Assembly (NCBI GenBank): GCA_037039925.1
Contig: JAXRKP010001388.1
Location: forward strand, 62,001 to 126,000
DNA from: Doris montereyensis
Lineage: Eukaryota; Mollusca; Gastropoda; Nudibranchia; Dorididae
Direction of reading: 5' to 3'
Length of the DNA stretch: 64,000 nucleotides
Part shown: in pieces, positions 11,480 to 22,717 of the stretch
How the letters are laid out: the number at the start of each line of letters is the position of its first letter
Position numbering within the stretch: position 1 is the first letter of the stretch
The notes under the pieces: generated by a model
What the model saw: only the letters and a program-made list of their open reading frames with translations
What the model was told of the DNA's origin: nothing
Databases searched by the model: none
Translations under genes and position numbers: made by a program

Positions 11480-11900
11480 TCAAGCTAGATCTATACAACA
11501 TGGACCAAATTCATCAATTAGACTTTGAAGATGATTAATTGAAGAGTTCAAGTTATCATTGGGTCCCATTTTTGTGAAACCTGCCAGTAGATATCTAGAT
11601 CTAGAGATTTTGGATATATATAAAGGATAAAAAAATCATAAAGTAAAGAGGTAAGACTAGATCTAGATCTACTATTGGTATCTAGATTTAGATCTATGAG
11701 CCTACTTTTTTTTTAAAGAAATGAGACACAGCAAGATAGATCTAGATCTGGCAGGTGGTTGTTTTTCTAGATCTAATCTAGGAAGCTAGATTTTAGACTA
11801 AAGACAGCTACCTAAATATAGATCTAGATCTAGCTTTAAGCCTTTAGATCTAATCTAGATCTAAGATCTAGAATATTTTCTAGATATCTAGATCTAGATA
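11480..11900. repeat. cluster of CTAGAT/AGATCT palindromic units
   Basis: Dense imperfect repetition of TAGATCTAGATC-type units (for example around 11590-11605, 11660-11700, 11740-11785 and 11820-11900). The same units recur in weaker clusters at 3570-3840, 5795-5950, 16855-16870, 17830 and 18370. Confidence 0.8.
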
Positions 11901-11957
11901 TATATCAAAATGACAGAAAATAGGGCCTCTGATTTAAATTTTCTTTCAAAAAGCTAC

Positions 11958-12136
11958 CTGGAACCAGTCCACAACGTAAAGTGTGTGCAGCTTACAGTGT
12001 TCACCCAGTACAAATTGCTTGAAAGTAGTAGCAGGCGATATGGGAGGCACCACTGCTCTTGATTCCACTGCTCTGGTTCTTGACCAGCATGGATCACATC
12101 GGTCCAAAGTTTGGGAAAAGGTTTAAAATCTTCCAT
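11958..12136 (-). CDS. CTH: CTH first coding exon, one frameshift
   Basis: A minus-strand ATG at 12136 opens MEDFKPFPKLWTDVIHAGQE, which ends in the IHAGQEPEQW signature of CTH N-termini. The frame must then shift by one base to read SRAVVPPISPATTFKQF, again the expected next motif. The break is at TGGAATCA (about 12071-12078), where one extra A would restore the frame. The chosen donor is TTCCAG|GTAGCT after 11958, which is phase 0 as the next exon needs; an alternative GTAAGC site lies about 35 bases upstream. The start is supported by length and by the absence of a better upstream ATG. The last 14 residues before the donor are not conserved. Confidence 0.85.
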
Positions 12137-12139
12137 GAC

Positions 12140-12470
12140 GAGGGAAACTTAGCGGCAGATTATATTTATATTTAGATGTGAAATGAAATTAAATTATTAA
12201 TCTGAGGAATATCTAGATCTACGCAGATTCTGGAGTTACATCAAACTCAACCAATAGTATGTAGATAGCAAGAAATCAACGTCGAACACCTCGAGGCACG
12301 AGTCGAAGAAAGGAAGGACACAAGCAGGACGGAAGCCGAGACAACTGGACGTCTGGCGGCTGGGCAAGGGCAGTAGCGAGAGCGGGGTCTGTGGACTATT
12401 TGCCTTCCTCTACCTCTCCTCGTCTCACTCCTTGGCTATCGAATCGAATGTGTACAAAGCGCGGGTTGTA
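12140..12470. promoter_or_regulatory. GC-richer candidate CTH promoter region
   Basis: Sequence just upstream of the CTH ATG becomes distinctly richer in G+C and CpG at 12275-12400 than the surrounding AT-rich DNA. No clear TATA box is seen. The promoter role is inference from position only; it could be shared with SMC6, whose own first exons were not found. Confidence 0.35.
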
Positions 12471-12477
12471 CCGACAG

Positions 12478-12625
12478 TTTACTGTGTTGTCTTCAATTCC
12501 TGACTTTAAGCCCCTATATCTCGATCTGGGACTGCAGAGAGATCTAGGTTTACTGTGTTGTCTTCAGGGACTACAGAAGAGAACACAAGGTTTACTGTGT
12601 TGTCTTCGGGGACTACCTATACTGA
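12478..12625 (+). repeat. three spaced copies of GTTTACTGTGTTGTCTTC
   Basis: The 18-base unit occurs at about 12477, 12547 and 12589, each followed by related sequence (GGGACT.CAGA/GGGACTAC). An ORF at 12391-12795 crosses them but has no recognisable domain. Confidence 0.75.
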
Positions 12626-12639
12626 GTTTCCCTGGAATA

Positions 12640-13260
12640 ATAATTAATAATACCACAGTGTTTTGGTGTTCTGTGTGGTGTGTACTAGCAAAACCAGAAC
12701 AATCACACCATATCGGTCTAGATCTAACTCGCGTTTTCAGTCAATCAATCAATGCAACTCGAAATGTAGAGGGCCAGGGGCGAATTTTGCCCTAAACACC
12801 AGAGAGACCCTTTTTAAACGGTAATAAAAAGCAATATAAATTCAACGAGATGACGTCACAACCTTTTAATACCTTTAATTGTAGGGGAATTTGAGCTCTT
12901 TTGGTCTTCAATGATGCAAATCGATAGATGACGCTTTGTTTAAAAGTTTAAAAATGGATACCTGATGCGTCTTATGAACTAACATAACAATTAAAGCATT
13001 TAGATCTAGTCGATCCTATCCCATAGTGTTTCGGCTATGTTTTTATTCGTTTTGTCATGATTTTTGACTTACCGTTGAACTTCCCAGTGATGCTTCTAAC
13101 ATTTTCTTTCAAAAGTTTAACTTACCATCCGTGCAACCACTTCTTTTTTTAACCAATTATAGCCTTTAACTAAAAAAAACCAGTAGAAGCAAAACAAGGG
13201 ATTTTTTTTCTGCGCTACTAAAAGTCAACTATTTTTACAGTATCATACTACAGTACTGGA
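12640..13260. other. no gene recognised
   Basis: Between the CTH upstream region and RTE copy A. Only short ORFs. Confidence 0.35.
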
Positions 13261-13365
13261 ATGAATTCTACACAACAACAGCTATAATACAAAGGAACCA
13301 AAATGGAGTGGAATCAAATGCGAAAAACGACAATAAATTACAACTCCACCAATAAAGACTGTTCT
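13261..13365 (+). repeat. dispersed repeat, also at 18246-18345
   Basis: Shares GCTATAATACAAAGGA/ACTATAATACGAAGGA, GGAGTGGA/GTGGAGTGAA, ACGACAATAA/ATGACAATAA and CCACYAATAAAGAC with 18246-18345 in the same orientation. RTE copy A begins directly after it. Confidence 0.6.
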
Positions 13366-16300
13366 GTCTGATGCCCGAGATGGTCTTTCTCCAGGATGCC
13401 CTATCCTGGCATTTTCTGTTTCCTTCCAAAACAGTTAAATTTTTATGCTTCAATGCCTTTTTTATATCTTCTTCCCACTTTCTCCGAGGTCTGCCTTTTG
13501 GTCTTTTACCTTGGGTTTTAGCAACTTATATCGATTTAGCCACTCCATTGTCATTCATTCTGTCTACATGCCCAAACCATCTCAATTGATTTATTTCTAT
13601 CCTAGCTTTTATGCCATTTGCCCTGGCTTGATCTCTCATGTCGTGTCTCCGATTTTGTCTCTTTTAATTTTCGCTACGACTTCTTAGATATTTCATTTCA
13701 GCTGCCTGTACTCTACTGTAGCCTCTACTGTCGAAAGTCCAGGTTTCGCTGCCATAAAGGAGAGTAGGACAATAAACTGTGTTGTATACCGCTATTTTGT
13801 TTTTTTTGACAATTCTTGTTTACCTACGAATGCCTTTCCTAGATAGTTATATATTGTCATTGCCTTTTGGAATCTCTGGCTGATTTCTTCTCTTAGTTTT
13901 CCCTCAGAGTTAATCATTACTCGTAGGTAATTATAACTTTGAACGTTCAAAGTTCTCCTGGCCAATTTAAGATTTTGTGTTTTAGCTTCCCTGCATTTAC
14001 TGTCATTTCTCTTTTATTTAGTTCATTGTTCATAATGCTGATATTCGATGGAATGATATTCGACTGAAGGTCACTTTCTGATTTTCCAAACACAACTAAA
14101 TTATCGGCAAATGAAAGCATTGATACATTTACTGGTTTGAACTTCCACATACCTACATTCATTTTCTTCATTTTTGAGGATGCCTTTACGACTGAATCCA
14201 TAAATGTGATAAACAAAGGAGGACTTAGGAACAACCCTGTCATACTCCTATATCTACATCAGATTCTTCAGATATGTTTCCAGCTACTCTCACTGCACAT
14301 GTTGGTTTATGGTAAAAGCTTTTAATGGCTTCTATTAAATTTTGCTTTGCATTGTGTTCTTCTAAAGAATTCCATAGTTCGTCCCTCACAGTATCAAATG
14401 CCCTTTCTAAGTATAAAACACAGGTGTGAGTCACTGTTTCTCTAAAATAATTTTTCTATTATTTGTTTAATTGTAACTATGTGGTCTTGTACACTTCTTC
14501 CTGGTCTAAATCCACTCTGATGCTCTTCAATCTGATCCTCTACTCTTTTCCTTAGTCTCATTTCCAGTATCCTGGCATACACTTTTCCTGGTACGCTAAG
14601 CAGTGATATCCCTATATAGTTTGAGCATTCCATAGTTGATCCTTTCTTATGTATTGGTACGATCGTTCCCTTATTCCAGTCGTCTGGCGCCTGTTTGGAC
14701 TTCCATGCTTGTTGACATATTCCATGTAGTAGTTTGTCTGCCTCTCTCCCTTGGTTTTTAATCATTTCTGGATAAACTTGATCCGCTCCTGGGGCTTTTC
14801 CTAAATTCACTTTTCTTACGGCTGTTTGGAGTTCTTCCATTGATATATCTACATCTTCAGCTCTGGATTACTTGTTACTCTTACAAATTGATCTTTACTC
14901 CTTGTTTCATATGTTCTGGAGAGATTATGTAATTGTTGAAAATACTTTCCACATGTTTCCATGATTTTACTGTCTTTATTCACTATTTATCCTTTGACAT
15001 TCTTGATTTGTCGTATTGGGCATGCTTTGGTCTTTTTCATACTCTTCATTGCCCCCAAATCAGCTTTTGATTTCCTTGATAGCTTTCTTGAAGTATTTGT
15101 CCAAATTTTTCCCATTGTTCCTGTTTTGCTTTCCTAACTTCCTCTTTGGCGATAGTTCTTTTATTCACATAATGTATCCTTTCCTTTAGTCTCCTTGTTT
15201 GCAAGTATCCTTCTTTTCTTTGATCTTGTTCTTAGTCTTGACATTCTCATTCCACCATGCTGTTCTTTTTGTATCTTCTTTAATTTGTTTCCTACCACAG
15301 ACCTCTTCAGTACAACTGAGGAGTGTTTCTTTATACAATTGCCACTTTTCTTCTATTGTGCTATCATTCAGATCCATGTGCCTTTCACTGATAAATCCTT
15401 TTATCCTAATTGGTATATCTGTTTTACTATTGGTTTATTTATTTCTATTTCGAGCTTAGTAGCTTTCTTCTATTTCCTTTTCTATTTGGTCTCTTCAGTC
15501 AGTAATCTCATTTTGGAAATCACTAGGTGATGATCACTAAATATTCCTGCTCATCTGTTTACTTTTGTGTCCAATGTACTGTAAAAAGGGAGCTGCTAAC
15601 CATTATGTAGTCTATGATTGACTTTTCACAGCTGTCTTCATTTACTCTGGTATATTTGTGGATATCTTTATGAGGAAAAATGTGTGAGCTACTTTCATGT
15701 CATTTTTTAGGTAAAAATCTATTAATGATTAATCTTTTTCCATTTGGAGAAGTTGTTGTCTCTCTTTCTTTACCTATTACTCCTCCTGACGTTTTCTATA
15801 TTGTTGCTTACTCTAGCATTTAAAGTTCCTAAAACCATTAGTTCCTTCTTTGTGTTTAAGATTCTCTGCAGCTGTTTGTAAATCATTTTCGAAGATATCT
15901 TTTCCTTCTTTAGTGGCGTCTTCGGTTGATCCATAAGCTATTAATAATTTTATTTCTCTACCTTTTGGTTTAATATGTACATCTAATAGCTGTGAGCTTA
16001 TAAATTTCTAACTTTCTAGTAGCTTTTAATGCCTTTTATGCATTAGGAGGCCTACTCCTGCTCTAGCTCTATCTGTGACATTTACTCCTGAGAAGATTAA
16101 AATATGGTTTGGTCCTACATTTTCTATTCCTTGTCTTTTTTCTGTTTCTGTCATGATCAAAATGTCTACTTTGAAATTTTCCATTTCTTTAACTAATTCT
16201 ACATCTTTTCCATTCATTGCCCTTCCATGTTCGTCGTTGAAAGGTCAAGCCGGGTATATTGCATTTATTTCTCTGAATCAGTTTGGTTTTGGATAAGCAG

Positions 16301-16571
16301 GGCTTTAGCCCACTGTACCCCTAGGTAGATGGTGGGGTTGCCACTTGAGGCCCCCTACCAGGCCTTGTTATTTTGCTGTCAGGGTTAAGTCCATAAGGCC
16401 TGAGCCTTTGGTCATTCAAGACCAGCCTGCAAGGCAGCAGGTTGTTATTTTCTGTCAGGGTTAACTTTCTTAGCCTTTGGTCAGCCAAGACCCGTCTGCA
16501 AGGCAGCAGGAGACTGGTGGAGGGCGGGATCATCTACTCCCCGTACAGGCGCTTACCTGTGCACTGCCCAG
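13366..16571 (-). mobile_element. RTE-like non-LTR retrotransposon copy A
   Basis: Nearly full-length copy on the minus strand. Reading leftwards from 16571: the 5' end CTGGGCAGTG, two 5'-UTR subrepeats (16510-16365), an APE-type endonuclease start (fragments VDILIMTETE and DRARAGVGLLM), a reverse transcriptase (KAPGADQVYPEMIKNQG, ECSNYIGISLLSVPGKV, HQSGFRPGRSVQDH), then QGKRPKGRPRRKWEED near the C-terminus. The YADD-like box reads SFADNLVVF, with Asn in place of the second catalytic Asp. Several frameshifts break the ORF. The last roughly 45 bases and the GAAA tail found in other copies are missing. The RTE-clade label is from domain order and style; I could not test it by phylogeny. Confidence 0.85.
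16365..16510 (-). repeat. two 5'-UTR subrepeats of RTE copy A
   Basis: Two units of about 70 to 77 bases, each holding TGTCAGGGTTAA, a TTGGTCA segment and CTGCAAGGCAGCAG. Copies E and F carry three units. Confidence 0.8.
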
Positions 16572-16912
16572 AAATTTCATACATGACATGTGTCATTTAA
16601 GGTGACCAAGCAAGGGCAGGAAATCGGATTGTTCAAAACAAAAAGTCTCCAACCCTGGAGGCTTATTTAAGAAATATAATTTTAAATGTCCTTTCACACA
16701 CTATTAGAATAACTATATTTCTATCTATCATGTGTGCAAATAATAACTGCATTGATTGAAGGTTTCAAAAGTTATAAGATAAAATTCCCAACTTACAGTT
16801 GTAGACAGCGTGTTCTGTGCATGCTCTTAATTCAAAATAGCTTTATATTTTAAACTAGATCTAGATCTCATTTTAGATTTAGGTATAATAAAACTCAATA
16901 CTGTTCATAGTA

Positions 16913-17310
16913 CAGTAGTCTCCGCCAACATGCACGGTCCCCGGGTGACAAAGAAATCTTGCATTTTGGCGAAGGTGCATTTTGACGGAATCAAGGACCA
17001 CAACCAACTACATGTATTTACATTGCCTTTCTTGTTTGGATATAAACTCTTTTGTTTTGTTAGTTTGTAGTTGTTTGGGTTTCGTTTGTTGTTACTTGGT
17101 TTGAGGATAAGACCCAATTATAGGCCTTACCCTCTTCTCATAGATTGTTCATTCTTCATCTCTCACTCAAGACTACAGGAGGGGATGGGATGGTGGAGAC
17201 ATTGGACAACGTGGAGGAATACTTTTTATTTGTCACAAAAGTGACACAAGACCTTTCTCCGATTTTCTCATTAATTCCCATGATCGTCATAGTTATCTTG
17301 CACATGTATT
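16913..17310 (+). mobile_element. pogo-like MITE copy 2
   Basis: Starts at a TA with CAGTAGTCTCCGCC, then GGTCCCCGGGTGACAAAG and TGCATTTTGACGG, later TTGTTTGGGTTTCGTTTG and GAGGATAAGACCC. Copy 3 shows the same order. The 3' end is not clear; matching fades near 17300. The CAGT tip and adjacent TA suggest a pogo/Tigger-type nonautonomous element. No ORF. Confidence 0.65.
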
Positions 17311-17319
17311 CGATAGTGT

Positions 17320-19191
17320 AATTTCTTAAACTTCCTTTGTTGCTCTATATGAAAATGGTTATATTTTGTTGATATTGAATTATTTTTGTTTGCACAGAAG
17401 CTTTAACATGCTCCGAAATCAGTTTCTTACGAGGCGAGAAACATTTCACACCTTAAAGATTCATCTTTTTATTTTTGATCTGATTTTGATAATGCTGTTT
17501 ATTTTTCCTTTTTTTTTCGTCATTTACATTTTCATTCCAGATAGCCAGAGAAAGATGGCTATAATACAAAACAAAAACTCACTTTGTGAAACCTACAAAT
17601 ATGTCTGCCATTTTTGTTTCTACTTTATCTTCCAAGTTATAACAGTCTCAATATAATGTAAAGCAAGCTGGAATAATAAGATATTATGTTATTGCATTAG
17701 GCAACATGTGGTAAGTGTCCAAGGACTAACTAAATATTAAAAAGCAAAATGATTACATTTGTATAAAAATAGGTGTAATTACTTATGTAACTTTCATGAA
17801 GGTATAAAGATAGCAGGCACAGGCGGTGACTCTAGATCTAGATGTTGAGTAGGCAATCTAGTAGCACTAGCACCAAGGCTCCATTAAATATTAGAACTAG
17901 GCTATTTATTATACTCACAGTCAACAATCAATCGATGGATGAAGCAAATTCACAAATATATCTACTGTGAGTTGGCATAAAAATGACGTGAATCACACGT
18001 TCTTGAACTATTTTTCCCTTATCATGCTATTCATGATCGAAAACCGAGATATTTATTGAATGGAAATTTCCATATCATTCTAAACATTTCGACAAAGTTC
18101 TATAAAATTCTCTCCTTTTCCAGATATAAACAAATAGAAACTAGGACACACAAAAATGATTATGTCAAAAACTCAATAGGGGTTTTACTCATATTGAAAT
18201 TTATTACGTCATAGACTTTCTTCTACTAGGGGAATACCCTTCAAAACTATAATACGAAGGAGCCATAGTGGAGTGAAGTCAAAAATATGACAATAAGTGA
18301 CTCCACTAATAAAGACAGAACAAACACGTGACGTTTCGGGTATAACCCTTCGCCAGACAACAAACGATAAATATCTAGAATCTAGATCTAAGTAATACCT
18401 CCGGCATCACACAATGTGATGTCAGAAGAAAAAAACATAAAGGAGAAAGAAAGAAAGAAAAAGACAGTGATGATAAGAAACGTAGCAGAGGGGGTGTGAA
18501 GTATGAGCGAGAGTGGATGGGTCTGATCTAGAATGAAATAAAAATATGAAAATAAGTAAGTAATAAAAGATGAGAAGGAGAGAAATAGAGAGACTGAGAG
18601 AGAGAAAAAGAAAGAAAAAAGGCAGGGAAGAAAGAAAGGGAGAGAGAGACGTGTGAGTATGGGAAACAAGAACCAAAAAATAGGATAAATATAAGACTAG
18701 ATCTATATCTCACTGGGTCTAGAAAGAAGAAATGATAGAGAATGAATGAAAGAAGAGAGAATGAATGAAAGGAAGTATTAATCAAGGCAAAAATTTACAC
18801 TGAAGGTGTGAAATGTATATAAATTACAAATTTATCGATGCAACAAGGGAATGTCAGTTAGGACAAGCTGATGCTATCTAAGGTATCGAAGTCTCAAGTA
18901 TTTTCTCCTTCGTGATAAAATAGGGTCTATTCCATAAAGGTAAGTAACCGTGCGCAAAGTTGCTTCCGGTAAATGGTGAACAAAAAAAAAATAAATAAAA
19001 ACAAATAATTTTTTATTGGCTATAAATTACTCCTAGGTGTATCTGAGATCATATTGTAACTGTGTTGTTTATGTAAGTTTCCTTTCTTTTCTTATTGCCA
19101 TTCATGATTGGTGTGGGTGAGAGGAGAGTAAGGAGGGATGCAAAATTTGAAGTCTTAATAAATTGTTTTGTTTTGACACACTTCCTTTCAG
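17320..19191. other. upstream SMC6 sequence; purine-rich stretch, no exon recognised
   Basis: Contains the dispersed repeat at 18246-18345 and a purine-rich segment (GAAAGAAAGAAA and GAGAGAGA) at 18420-18780. The poorly conserved N-terminal exons of SMC6 could be here or further left, but I could not identify them. Confidence 0.4.
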
Positions 19192-19315
19192 TTTATCAAT
19201 GACACTGCATTACCAGGTGTATTACTAAGGGTGAGCATGAATAATTTCATGTGTCATAACCATCTGGAAGTCAATTTTGGCACTCATGTCAATTTTGTTG
19301 TGGGACGTAATGGAA
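19192..19315 (+). CDS. SMC6: SMC6 exon: start of ATPase head, first half of Walker A
   Basis: In frame from 19192 the translation includes PGVLLRVSMNNFMCHNHLEV and then NFGTHVNFVVGRNG. The NFMCH and NFVVG.NG segments are hallmarks of SMC6 N-termini. Acceptor CTTCCTTTCAG; donor GGAA|GTAGAG. The exon ends with the first base (A) of the Ser codon of the Walker A motif, phase 1. Length 124 bases, 41 codons plus 1, without stops. The start phase of 0 is assumed because the preceding exon is unknown. Confidence 0.9.
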
Positions 19316-19450
19316 GTAGAGATATTTAATTTGTTTCTGTCCCTCTTCTGCTGTCTGTCTATCTGTCTGTCTTGTGGGTGGTTTGGTGCAAGTGGCAGAG
19401 TAGGTTTCACATGTTTTTATCATACTCATACTATTGTTTTGTCTTAATTC

Positions 19451-19482
19451 ACCCTGAGATCACCATATATGGTGGACAGGGT
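19451..19482. repeat. hairpin repeat, copy 2 (best palindrome)
   Basis: Imperfect palindrome: ACCCTGAGATCACC, ATATAT, GGTGGACAGGGT. Sits immediately before the CT microsatellite in the SMC6 intron. Confidence 0.7.
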
Positions 19483-19493
19483 AACTTCTACTG

Positions 19494-19761
<268 letters not shown>

Positions 19762-20019
19762 ATGATGATGTATTGTCCTTATTTTGTGAAAGTTTCATGA
19801 CATCCATAGGCATACTCCATTCACATTTGTTGTCGATGGTTATCTTAGCTAGATGGTGGCTGATTAATTGGTCTTATAAATTATCATTAAGCGCGACAGT
19901 GCTAACAGAAAGAAAAGCTCCAGAGTGACCCTTCGCTGACATCAGCTAGCGTGACTCAGGCCAAATGAGAGGGATATTTCTTAGGCGCTGTGACTTTTTC
20001 TTTTCACTGTTATTCATCT

Positions 20020-20295
20020 TGCTGTTTGCTCTTAATCCACCATAAGAATGCCGTATATTGTCATCAGAGTGGATTCAAATAAATCAAAACAATCTCTGTC
20101 TCTCTATCTCACTCTTGCCTCGTGTCTATCTCTATTTGTCATCATTATTTCCCGTTCTTTTGAGTCGGCATAGTATAAGTGATTGGTTGCCTACTGCTAT
20201 TGATGTCTTCTTTTCTTTCATGCTTTCTTATGTCTTGCACCTTGCTGTCTCCTCTTAATTCACCCTACAATCATGTGGTGGACAAGGGAAGTGTG
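20020..20295 (+). repeat. hairpin-family copies, degraded
   Basis: Two tandemly placed degraded copies: CTTAATCCACCATAAG near 20033 and TCTTAATTCACCCTACAATC plus GTGGTGGACAAGGG near 20254-20287. Both follow CTTGCTGT, as in the other copies. Confidence 0.45.
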
Positions 20296-20550
20296 AAGGA
20301 AATTAACATAATGCTTGCCAGATAAAAAATGAACTTAAAGGTTACTTTTTAGTGTATCATGTTGTAAGATGGCTTAATTAGAAAGTTTTTCAAGGAAATT
20401 TTCTTTCATTGGTATTCAGTATCTGCTGCCTTACAAATAGCTAATCATCATCATCATCGAAAGCGTGTGAAAGCTGTGAGTTCCCCAGGGACCTCTTGGC
20501 AAATAGCTAATAATATATTTTTTAAATGCATGAAAAAATTTGAAGTATAC

Positions 20551-22580
20551 CTTTCTTTCTCTTTCTTTCTTTATCATCAGATCCCATTCTACCTTTCGGT
20601 GTATGGGTTCAGATGACGAGATGATCTTTCTCCAGGATGCCCTGTCCTGGCATTTTCTGTTTCCTCCCAAAAATGTTAAATTTCTATTCTTCAATGCCTC
20701 TTTTATATCTTCTTCCCACTTTCTCTGAGGTTTACCTTTTGGTCTTTTACCTTGGGCTGTAGCACTTTAGCTATTCTTTTGTCATTCTGTTTACTTCCCA
20801 AACCATCTTAATCGATTTATTTCTATCTTAGTTTTTATGCCATCTGCTTTGGTTTGATCTCTTATTGTTGTGTTTCTGATTTTGTCTCTTTTAGTTTTCC
20901 CTACTACTCTTCTTAGATATTTGATTTCAGCTGCCTATACTCTACTGTATTCTCTACTGTCTAAGGTCCAGGTTTCACTGCCATAGAGGAGAATAGGACA
21001 ATAAAATGTGTTGTATACTGCCATTTTGGTTTTTGTTGACAATTCTTGATTGCCTATAAATGCCTTTCCTACATGGTTATATATTATCATTGCTTTTGGA
21101 TTCTCTGGCTGATTTCTTCTCTTAGTTTTCCCTCAGAGTTAATCATTACTCTTAGGTCTTAGCTGTGTTCTTAATTCTCCCTGCACAATTTAAGATTTTG
21201 TGTTTTAGCTTCCCTAGTTACTAGCAGCATTGTATTGGTTTTCTTTGCATTTACTCTCATTTCTCTTATATTTAGTTCATTGTTCATAATGTTGATATTC
21301 GCCTGAAGGTCGCTTTCTGTTTTTTTCCAAACAGAACTAAATCATTGGCAAATGAAAGCATTGATACATTTACTGGTTTGAGCTTCACATACAACCCTGT
21401 CTTACTCCTAATCTACATCAAATTCTTCAGATATGTTTCCAGCTACTGTCACTGCACATGTTGGTTTTATTTTAACAACTTTTAATGGGTTCTATTAAAT
21501 TTTGCTCTACATTGTGTTCTTTTAAGGAATTTCATAGTTCGTCCCTCCTCAGTGTCAAACGCCTTTTCTGTGTCAATAAAACACAGGTGCAAATCAATGT
21601 TTCTCTCAAGGAATTTTTCTACTATTTGTCTAATTGTAAATATGTGGTCTCTAACACTTCTTCCTGGTCTAAATCCTCTCTGATGCTCTTCAATCTGATC
21701 CTCTACTCTTTTCCTTAGTCTCATTTCCAGAATCTGGCATACACTTTTCCTGGTCGCTAAGCAGTGATATCCCTCTATAGTTTGAGCATTCCATAGTTGA
21801 TCCTTTCTTATGTATTGGTACTACCGTTCGCTTATTCCAGTCGCCTGACACCTGTTTGGACTTTCATGCTTGTTGACATATTGCATGTAGTAGTTTGTCT
21901 GTCTCTCTCCCTTGGTTTTTAATCATTTCTGGATAAACTTGATCCGCTTCTGGGGCTTTTCTAATTTCACTTTTCTAATAGCTGGTTTGAGTTCTTCCAT
22001 TGATATTTCTACATCTTCAGCTGTCTCCTCTGGTTTACTTGTTTCTCTTACTAATTGATCTGTACTCCTTGTTTCATATGTTCTGGAGGGATTATGTAAT
22101 TGTTGAAAATACTTTCTCCACGCTTCCATGATTTCGCTGTCTTCTTTCATTATTTCTCCTTTGACATTCTTAATGCTTTGGTCTTTCTCATGCTCTTCAT
22201 TGCCCCCAGAACAGCTTTTGATTTCCTTGATAGCTTTCTTGAAGTATTTGTCCAAATTTTTCCCATTGTTCCTGTTTTGCTTTCCTAACTTCCTCTTTGG
22301 CGATAGTTCTTTTATTCACGTAATCTATCCTATACTCTGGTTTCTTTGCAAGTATTTCTTCCAGGCATCCTTTTTCTTTGATCTTAGTTTTGACATTCTC
22401 ATTCCACCATGCTGTTCTTTTCCCATCTCCTTTAATTTGTTTCCTACCTCAGACCTCTTCAGTACTACTGAGGAGTGTTTCTTTATACATTTGCCACTTT
22501 TCTTCTATTGTGCCATCATTCAGATCCATCTGCCTTTCACTGATAAATCTTTTTATCCTCAATTGGTATATCTTTTACTA
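20551..22580 (-). mobile_element. RTE-like copy B, 5'-truncated, ends just before SMC6 exon
   Basis: Minus-strand copy. The 3' tail (GAAA-type repeat with GATAAAG) is at 20551-20575 and the reverse transcriptase reads leftwards from about 22300 (fragments HQRGFRPGRSVRDH, CFIDTEKAFDT). The 5' part, including the endonuclease, is missing beyond about 22580. The catalytic box reads SFANDLV. The right end lies about 28 bases before the SMC6 Walker A exon at 22609, so the exon's upstream intron sequence is largely element-derived, and an ORF of 220 codons (22128-22790) runs through antisense element sequence into the exon. Confidence 0.85.
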
Positions 22581-22608
22581 TTAAAATTATTTTTTTCTCT
22601 TCTTTCAG

Positions 22609-22717
22609 GTGGGAAAAGTGCAATTGTAACAGCTCTTGTTGTTGGCCTAGGTGGAAAAGCTTCTGTAACCAATAGAGGAAATGCTATAAAAAACTTTGTA
22701 AAGACTGGAAACGGTTG
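22609..22717 (+). CDS. SMC6: SMC6 exon: second half of Walker A (GKS)
   Basis: After acceptor TCTTTCAG the first two bases GT complete the split Ser codon, giving [19 protein letters not shown] and then [17 protein letters not shown]. The Lys-Ser of GKS binds ATP phosphates and Mg. GLGG followed by TNRG is SMC6-typical. The donor used is TTG|GTATTT, which gives phase 2 as required by the next exon's single leading G. Length 109 bases, no stops. An RTE-like copy ends about 28 bases upstream. Confidence 0.95.

Larger units (their letters stand above)
8244..12136 (-). other. CTH: cystathionine gamma-lyase gene, 5' part
   Basis: Gene span of the three recognised exons (12136-11958, 9787-9707, 8339-8244). 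CTH is a cytosolic PLP-dependent enzyme that cleaves cystathionine to cysteine, 2-oxobutyrate and ammonia in transsulfuration and also makes hydrogen sulfide. The exons cover about 115 of roughly 400 residues. The PLP-binding lysine and the rest of the catalytic domain are not in the window. Introns of about 2.2 and 1.4 kb have GT-AG ends. Two of three exons need one added base to read through. The start region and a GC-richer stretch at 12280-12400 lie to the right, facing away from SMC6. Confidence 0.85.

Noticed and set aside
12391..12795. 134-codon ORF
   Set aside because: Runs over a triplicated 18-mer, no domain, no clear splice signals.
15195..15530. Plus-strand ORFs rich in Phe/Leu within RTE copies
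   Set aside because: Antisense to the RTE endonuclease/RT; the same shadows appear in copies B to E.
18388..18785. Minus-strand Phe/Ser/Leu-rich ORFs
   Set aside because: Antisense of a GAAA/GAGA purine-rich tract.
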